Shown here: in pieces, positions 43,501 to 52,500 of the stretch
Numbering within the stretch: the stretch's first letter is position 1
Layout of the letters: every line of letters starts with the position of its first letter
DNA from: Limnomonas spitsbergensis
Lineage: Eukaryota; Chlorophyta; Chlorophyceae; Chlamydomonadales
Assembly (NCBI GenBank): GCA_037349105.1
Contig: JAYJMM010000087.1
Location: 1,235,501 to 1,299,500 of the forward strand
DNA: 64,000 nt
Direction of reading: 5' to 3'
The notes under the pieces: model-generated
The model's input: the letters and a program-made list of their open reading frames with translations, nothing else
Database searches by the model: none
What the model was told of the DNA's origin: nothing
Position numbers and translations under genes: made by a program

Positions 43501-46500
43501 AAGGTCCAGGGCTCACATTTTGGGGGATTGGCTCGTCTGGGAGGGAGGGGGGGGGGGATTTAGGGGTAAAGGATTGAGGGCATGTGAGTATGTGTGCGCA
43601 GGGAACAGGGTTTGGCGCATCTGAGAGGGTGGGTCCAGGGCAAAGGGTTCAGACGATGGAGAGGAAGGGTTGACAGCTAGGGGGGGTCGGGGTTTTGGGC
43701 ATCTGAGGGGGAGGGGTTTAGGGTTTATGACACCTCGGGGGGGTAGGTTTAAGGGCACATCGGGTGTGTGTGTGAACGGGGGTATGTCATTTGAAGGAGG
43801 AGTTCGGGATGTAGGGCACTGAAGGGGGGGTCGTTAAGGGCACTGAAGGGGGGATCAGGGTTAAGGGCACCCAAGGGGGGGGTGGGGGGTCAGGGTTTAG
43901 TGCACCTAAGGGGGGGTCGGGATTTAGGACTTTTAAGATAAAGGGGGGGGGGGCAGGGTTTAGGGTACCTAAGGGGGGGGATAGGGTTTAGGGCATTTGA
44001 GGGGGGGGTCAGGGTTCAGGGCACCTAAGGGGAGGGGGACGTGGTTTAGGGCACCTGAGAGACCAAGGCATAGGAGGCTCGTGGCGACAACAATTAGTGC
44101 CGAGTTTTTATTTCTTTCCATGCAGGCGTCATTTCCTTCAATTGAAAAATGCAGAACTGAGGTATAAAAGGATAAAACCCTTCACAGTTCATACAAATAA
44201 GGGTTTATGCCTAAGGGTAATGGCATAAACCCATTTCAAGAAGTAAAATACGAGGGTAGGGTTAAGATTATTTATGGTTGGTTTTATGGTGGCCTCTGAG
44301 GCCCCAGCAATCAAGGCCTTGGCAATCGACGTCTCAGATACTCGGGTTTAAAATATCAGGGTGTAGGGTGACACCCAACTTCCGCGACCTAGTCAGAAGG
44401 TTGGCCTAATGGCTGCATCAGGAAGCGCCCCGCCGTCCTTAGTGCCTGCCCCGTGAAGGGTTGATTGTTGAGGGTTCTTGTACAATAAACCCTAGGTTAC
44501 AGCAATATAATCAGGGGGCTTGCTAGCATGGCTGCATCCATTCAGACTCCGGCCCTCGCCTGCCCCATTAAGGGGAAGGCATCAAGGATTCTGTAAAACT
44601 TAACCTAGGTTCCAGCCACTTACTCAGCGGGCTAGCCATGATGGCTGCGTCCATACCATCTCCTACAGTGCTTAGCGCCTGACCCACGAGGGAGACCATG
44701 CCCACAGCAGTGGTGTTGAGTAGCGCCAGCACGCCTACCGGTGGCGCCAGGGGGGGCAGAGCAGCCAAGGGCGACCGCTTGCTGGGGGGCGCACCCTCCC
44801 CCAGCTCCTGAAAGGGAGGGAAAGGGCGAGGTAAGGAGTTAGGCTGGGCAAGTTTACCGGTGGCGCCTGCGATGGCAGCGCGGCCAGGGGGTAACGGCTG
44901 TATGGGGTCACACCTTGCCTAGCTCCGAAACTCTGAAAGAGAGAGGGAGAGGGAGAGGGGGAGAAATGGCCAGGGCGAGGTCAAGGGCAAGGGAGAGGAA
45001 GAGGGAGAGAGTAAAGAAGTGAGAACAAGGAAGGTTTCAGGCAACCACATCACACTGAGTGCCAACAGGACGGGAGGGGCTTGAGCCCAGGAGGGAGGAA
45101 GGACGGGAGGGGCTTGAGCCCAGGAGGGAGGAAGGACGGGAGGGGCTTGAGCCCAGGAGGGAGGAAGGACGATTTAACATAGCTACCTTGCCAGTTACTT
45201 CACCACCCCCGCCCCAGCCGCTTAGTCTCAGGAGGTTCCCCATGGCAGTGTGAAAGCGACAGCCCCAACCCGTAACTGGCAACACCAAAGGCTGGTCAGT
45301 GCCAGCCTTCACCTGCCTTGGTTGCCTGGCTTGATGAGGATTGACTTCAATATGTGAGATTCTTTGGCCCTTATATATTTGGACCTCATCAACGATGCAA
45401 CATACAACGGCTGCAGCCCTCCCCTGCATCAGCTGGTATTCTGGCCTGGGTCTGGGTCTGGGCCTGGGTCCGGGCCTGGGCCTGGGTCTGGGAGCCTTGC
45501 CATCTGTGTAACACATTCACAGTAGTATGAATGTGTGTGTGAAACGCATCCACACCCACATCAGCTGCTTGGCCTCTGGTGGATCAGCGTCTGGTGGATC
45601 AGCGTGGCTGTCAGGCTATCTAAATTCTGCAATTCACACTTGTATGCATCTATTCCATACTATCCACATTTGCACGGATGTCACACATCCACACCTGCAT
45701 CAGCTGCTTGGCCTCAGGAGGGTCCGCGTGGCTGTCATCCTCCTCCTCCGCCTCCTCCGGCTCCTCCTTGATAAGAGGGGGAGAGAGACCAGGGGCCAGG
45801 CCTGATAGTGGTGGGAAGGGGAAGGCATAATGGGTTCATGACTGAAGGGCTTGCAATACAAGGGTTTATAACAAGCGGTCAAGCCTAATGGGGGGGGAGG
45901 GGGAGGGCTGGATGTGGATTGCAATTCACATCTTTCGGACTACATTTAAAAGATTACGACTTGGTGGATAGATGACAGGGGAAGACAGATCCAGGGCAGG
46001 GCGGGAGGAGTGTGGGCCTGGGGGTGGGAAGGGGAGGCGATGCATCATTGAGGGCAGGCAGCTGTAGAGGTTGACGACTGGGATGGGGTTAGGTTTAAGG
46101 GTCGAGGGAGGGGGGGGGGGGAGGAGGGCAATTTGGGGGTTTGTGACTCGAGGGTCCCATATTTTTCCTTAATGACAAAGTGTGGGCTTCGGTGGGTGGG
46201 GGTTGTAATTTTGACTGCCAGGAAAAGGCAGGTGAATAAGGTTGCAATTGAAACCCTAAACCCTAATAAGGATTATGTGGGCTTTGGGAGAGCCAGGGTA
46301 GGGAGTTTGGGCTTATGTTAAGTACCGAACCCTTAACCCTCAACCCTAAACTATGTTTGGAGTTTTAGGTATTGTGAGGGACAGTGTAATGAGTGGGGGA
46401 CAAGGCTTGGAGACCATGCCTGTCGGCTCTGCAAACCATCTGCCACCTACTACTTAACACCTGTCACCTACCCCTTGCCACCTGCCACCTACCACATACC

Positions 46501-49500
46501 ACCTGTCACCTGCCACATGTCACCTACTACATGCCACCTGTCACCTGTCACCTGTCACCTACCACCTGCCACATATCGACTACCACCTGCCACCTCCCAC
46601 CTGTCACCTGTCACCTACCACCTGTCGCCTGCCACATATCGACTACCACCTGCCACCTCCCACCTGTCACCTGTCACCTACCACCTGTCACCTGTCACAT
46701 ATCGACTACCACCTGCCACCTACCACCTGTCACCTGCCATTATGACTGCAACCTCCTGACTCCACCAGCGCTGCAGAACCACACCCCATGTCCATACCCT
46801 CAGGCTCAGCTTGCAGCATTCTCCCCCGATTAAGTGTGTCTGATTCACACTAACAGGGCACTAGAGTGCACACACTAGCCGCCCTAAGAGCCGCCATTGC
46901 CAAGCCCACGGCCATGCCTGCCCGCTGCAACAACAACAAAAAAGCAACAACAGTAACGACAACAAAAGCAGCAACGGCAACACCTGCAACAAGAGCCACT
47001 GCCACCTGCCGCCTCACACCTGCCACTTCACACCTGCCATTGTGACTGCACCCACCTGACACCATCAAAGCAGCCGCATCCAGGTTCCTAGCCCAGGTCC
47101 GTCGGCCCTGCTTGCGGCTCTCAAGCCAAGCCCTCCCGGCCGCCCGCCTTGTCTCCTGGACCACCCTGGCCAGCTGACCGAGGGAGAGGAAGGCTGGGCG
47201 CAGGGCCAGAGGCGCGCCGCCAGGAACTGTCGGGCATGCCACATGGACGGTGATGCCGGGCAGGAAGAAGATGGGCGTGCGGTCAATCAAGGCCTGCATG
47301 GGGGGATGCATGGGGAGGACTAAGCATGGAGGTTTGCATGGCCGTAACGTCCCCTGAACTGAACCTCCCAAACCTTTCTCTCCAACCCTCACCCCCTACC
47401 TTACTCAACCCTTCCCAGTGCTCTAAAGCCACTCACAATGTCGTCATCCTCCACAGAGGAGTCTTCCGATCCGTCCCGTCGCCCAGAATCAGCCTCCCAT
47501 GAAGTCAACGCTTCAGTGTGGGGCAGCTGCCTAGGCAAACGGCCAAAGGCAGCCGCTTGAGAAGCAGACGCAGAGCCCGATGTACTGCCTCCACTGTGCG
47601 CCGCCTGTGTTGTACTGCCTGCCGCATGAGGTGCTCCGCGCGCAACCGTAGCCGACGCCACTGTTGCCGCCTCTGCTGCAGCCCCATTGCGGCCTGAGCC
47701 ACTGCCCCCGGCCCCTGCTGCCGTTGCCTTAGCTGCCGATGTTTGGTTGCTGTTCCCGCCAAGCCCTGCGTCTGCAGCGGCTTCCTCGCCGCCTCTGCGA
47801 GCCCTGGAAACCTACGTTGCATTCCACATTGACATTTCAGACTGCAATGAGATGGGATGCAGGAAAGCTGGATGCATGCATTCAGTCACTAACCCTAAAC
47901 CCTTTATCCCTAAACTAGGCTTTCCTCCACTGTCGGGAGACCTGAGCGGGAGGTTCCATTCAGTTTTACTGAGGGGCTGTTGACTAACTTCACGTCAAGG
48001 CAAGCCAGTCTGAGGCCAGATTCCAGTTCAAAGTTTTAGGGTGTACAGTGAACACCTGCAGTTCTTATGTAAAAGGCCTGTCTTGAACACCTATTGGCAC
48101 ACCCGTTAGGATCCTGCTACCCTAAATTGGAATTGCGGGCCGAGGGTTTAGGGTTTAGGGTCTTGGGCCCTTACCTGCAGCTCCCAACCTGTGGGGCCTG
48201 CCTTGCGCATGTCCAGGCAGGCCCGTTTGGAGCCCGCTGCCATAGTCACTGCCTTGGCGTCTGCAGCGGTGGCTGCCAGCGTGAAATGCTGCCCGCGGTG
48301 CATGAGCAGCTGCAGGGCTGGCTGCGCGGGAATCAAGTGGAAAGGGGGGAGGGAGGACAAATTATGACTGGAGCGGGAATCGATCGGGGGGGGGGCGCGG
48401 GCGAGAGTCAAGCAGGCAATTTCAATGAGGAATGTTGCCTGCGGTGCTGGCTGCGCGGAAACGAGCGGATAGGGGGGCGGAAAGACAAGATATTATTGGA
48501 GTAAGAATCAATCGGGGAGAAGGGCACAGGGGCAAGATTCAAGCACGCAGTTTGAATGAGAAATGCTGCCCAAGATGCATGAGCAGATGCAGTGCTGGCT
48601 GCGCGGGAATCAAGCGGGCAGGAGGGCGGGAAGAACAGATTCAATTGCAGTAGGAATCAATTGTAGGGGAGGGCGAGGAGAGGTGGGAGTCAAGCGGGCC
48701 GTGTGAATGACCAATGACAAACCAGCTGCAGGGCAGGCTGTGCGAAGAGGAGAGCATTGGAGAGTAGAGGTCAAGCAAAGGCAGGGAGGGAGGCAGCATC
48801 AAGCGGGGAGGAGAGCGGTGGAGAGTAGAGGTCAAGCAAAGGCGGGGAGGGAGGCAGCATCAAGCGGGAGGAGAGCAGTGGAGAGTAGAGGTCAAGCAAA
48901 GGCGGGGAGGGAGGCAGCAACAAGCGGGGAGGAGAGCGGTGGAGAGGAGAGGTCAAGCAAAGGCGGGGAGGGAGGCAGCATCAAGCGGGGAGGAGAGCGG
49001 TGGAGAGGAGAGGTCAAGCAAAGGCAGGAAGGGAGGCAGCATCAAGCGGGGAGGAGAGCGGTGGAGAGTAGAGGTCAAGCAAAGGCGGGGAGGGAGGCAG
49101 CATCAAGCGGGGAGGAGAGCAGTGGAGAGGAGAGGTCAAGCAAAGGCGGGGAGGGAGGCAGCATCAAGCAGGGAGAAGAACAGTGGAGAGAAGAGGTCCA
49201 GGAAAGGCAGGGAGGGAAGCAGCATCAACCGGGGAGGAGAGCGGTGGAGAGGAGATGTCAAGCAAAGGCGGGGAGGGTGGCAGCATCAAGCGGGGAGGAG
49301 AGCGGTAGAGTGGAGAGGTCAAGCAAAGGCGGGGAGGGAGGCAGCATCAAGCGGGGAGGAGAGCGGTAGAGAGGAGAGGTCAAGCAAAGGCGAGGAGAGA
49401 GGCAGTATCAAGGGGGGAGGAGAGCAGGGGAGAGGAGAGGTCAAGCAAAGGTGTTGAGGGAGCGAGCATCAAGCAGGGAGGAGGGTGCAAGGGGCAGGAG

Positions 49501-52500
49501 TCAAGCAGGCAGTGTGAGGCGGGTTTGATTAGAAATGCCAACTGCAGTGTGTGCGCAGCTGCAGTGCGGGCTACACAGGGTGTAGGTACACAGGGTGTAG
49601 GGGTCCATTGGAGCCGGGAGGTGAGGCAGGGAAACTGGGGTTATGCAAGATGGACGTGCTCCAAGGCATCATTCACACAATCCAGAGGCATAGGCTTGTA
49701 CCCCTGCCATGAGATAATTTCAAATGTGGCTAAGAGATGACGTACCAGGGGTTATTAAATATTTAGGGGCTGCTAGACACATAAGGGGTTCCTTCCACAG
49801 TTCATGAAGAGGTTCCTTAACTACAATACATCAAACGAATCTCTCAAAAACAGTTTTCCAGCATGTTTGGCAAAGCAACGCTTTCCCTGCGTAGAAACCT
49901 CTGTCGCTTAATGTGGAGGAATATGTGGAGGAAACGCCCCTGTCCCAAGCTGAAGGCAGCACAAACTGTACCAACCTCCAGGGGTAGACGTGCGATGTAC
50001 GACGATGAAGGTGGGCCTGCCCCCGCCAGCCGTGCCCGTCGCCCCGCCTCCCGCTGCCCCCCTCCGCCCCACGGCAGAAGCCTCTGCCACCAGGGCCGAC
50101 GCGCATCCCCTCCACGGCTCTGATGGCGGTGCATCCTCCGGTTGTCCCCGTCCCCGTCGCGCCCGCCTCTGCCGCTGTCCGCCAGGAGGTGGTCCGCCTC
50201 CAGCAGCACAGACGCCTCGTCCAGCCGTCGGAGCTCTGAAACCAAAGTGCCCAGCTGGTGCGCAGGGGGCTTGGAGCCCGGCCCGCTGGAGGGTGTCAGG
50301 AAGTCGATGCCTGCGACACCGCCCAGGCCGGCAGCCAGGCCAGGAGGGAGGGGCGCCAGTGCAGAGCCCTTGTCACCTGACGAGGAAAGAGAGGATCGCT
50401 ATGGTTATGAACCACAATGGTCATCAACCACAATGGTAGTTGACCAACAATGGTAATTAACCAACAAGATCAATTCGGCTTCCACACTTTTGAAGTGGGC
50501 AGCCAGGCCTGGCTGCTCATTTTATGATTTGGAATTCAAGTTATAAAGAAGACAGCCAGGTCTGGAGAGAAGGAAGGATGGAAATGCACGTGCTGAAGTG
50601 AACATGTGCATTTCCTTCCTTCATAAATCATAACTCACGATGTTTCAGGTTGACAGATACACATGAAACAAACACACCGATCGACATATATAGTTTCAGT
50701 CGAAATCAAGAGCTCTAGGTCATCGCCCTGGGCCCTGGGGTCAAATCATTAGCACAGATTTGCTTCCTACCCGAGAGAAGGCCATTCAACGCTACTACAG
50801 TCTTTTACATGCAGCAGCCCTGGACCCTGCTCCTCACCGCTGCTCCGAAAGGGGGGCATCAGGGACGAATGGAATGCCTCGCTATCATCCTCCAATTCGC
50901 TAGAAAGCAAGCCGAGCACCCAGTCCTTAAACCTGGGGGCGAACAGGAGGACATGACACACGAGGAGTAAGGGCATGAGACTGGCAAAGGAAGACCTCCG
51001 GCTGATTACATTGTCTCGCTGGCAACCTTCATATAGCCTGTTGAGCACCCAGTCCTTGGGCCTGGGGCCTGGGCTGAGGGGACAGGCCAGCAGGGGGAAA
51101 AGCGTGGCCATAGAGGCGATGCTGGAAATAAATGAGGTTAGCCGACCATGGCTTCCTTAATTCACTGAGGGGCATGTTGAGTGCCCCATCCATGAAAATG
51201 GCAGGCAAACACAGTCAATGAGCTGTGGGTTACGACAGGGGCAAACAGAGGGGAAGGGGGGGGGGGGGGGGCAATGCTGCGCAATCTACATGCGGGCATG
51301 CGGGCATGTGGGCATGCGGACACGCGGGCATGCGGGCATGCAGGATAGCATATGCATGCCCAATACCACCACACATCGAGCATACTTTCAGCACATCCAG
51401 TAAAAACGATACCAGTGTGCGGCATACTGGTACCTAACTATCATCCAAGGGTAATTAATATACACCTTGTGCGCCAGCCCCCTGCACCAGCCTGTCCTAT
51501 CAGCCCCCCACCTCCCCGCTTACCTCTCACCTGCCCTCCCCTGCCTGTGGTATCCACTTTATTCTGCCCCCTCCATCAAAACCACATCCAACCTCTCAAC
51601 TCCCCCTCACCTCCCCCTTGGCTCCCCCTTGGCTCCCCCTCAGCTCCCCCTTAGCTGCCCCTCAGCTCCCCCTCAGCTCACCCTTAGCTGCCCCTCAGCT
51701 CCCCCTCAGCTCCCCCTCAGCTCCCCCTCAGCTGCCTCTCAGCTCCCCATCAGCCCCCCCTCAGCTGCCTCTCAGCTCCCCCTCAGCTCCCCCTCAGCTC
51801 CCCCTCAGCTGCCTCTCAGCTCCCCCTCAGCTCCCCCTCAGCTCCCCCTCAGCTCCCCCTCAGCTCCCCCTCAGCTGCCCCTCAGCTCCCCCTCAGCTCC
51901 CCCTCAGCTGCCCCTCAGCTCCCCCTTGGCTCCCCCTTGGCTCCCCCTCAGCTCCCCCTCAGCTCCCCCTCAGCTCCCCCTCAGCTCCCCCTCAGCTGCC
52001 TCTCAGCTCCCCCTCAGCTCCCCCTCAGCTGCCTCTCAGCTCCCCATCAGCCCCCCCTCAGCTCCCCCTCAGCTGCCTCTCAGCTCCCCCTCAGCTCCCC
52101 CTCAGCTCCCCCTCAGCTGCCCCTCAGCTCCCCCTCAGCTCCCCCTCAGCTGCCCCTCAGCTGCCTCTCAGCTCCCCCTCAGCTCCCCCTCAGCTCCCCC
52201 TCAGCTCCCCCTCAGCTCCCCCTCAGCTGCCCCTCAGCTGCCTCTCAGCTCCCCCTCAGCTCCCCCTCAGCTCCCCCTCAGCTCCCCCTCAGCTGCTAGC
52301 CTGAAGTTATAATCATCAGCTACCCCCCACCTGCCTTCAGATGCCGGTGGTGTCCAAGGTGTTCCAGCTAAGTTCAAAATGCTGAGCATTAGCCTGCCCT
52401 TCTACCCCCCTTCCCAGCTGCCTGCTGCTACCTGCCATAAGTCCTGAGCCCCAATAGCTTCTCACCTCCCTGCTGCCGCCCAAACAGCCACGTTGCGTCC

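Noticed and set aside
46393..46833. 146-codon Cys/His/Leu/Pro ORF
   Set aside because: Read from the CACCTG minisatellite, with equal ORFs in another frame.
46876..47053. In-frame extension of exon 9 giving a long hydrophobic (membrane-like) segment
   Set aside because: The Val/Leu-rich part is a TTGTTG tract ending in a TTGCAG acceptor; splicing at 47,063 and 46,924 keeps phase and avoids it.
48707..49457. 220- and 172-codon Arg/Gly/Ser/Glu ORFs
   Set aside because: Produced by the 60-bp intronic minisatellite; both frames are equally open.
50767..50837. Exon 5 continuing to a GTAGGA donor at the end of the open frame
   Set aside because: That donor is in phase 2, which would give an immediate stop in exon 6; the upstream GTGAGG donor keeps the frame.
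51467..52312. 281-codon Pro/Leu/Ser-rich ORF resembling a cell-wall protein
   Set aside because: All three + frames are open through an 11-bp minisatellite lying in an intron of the - strand gene.
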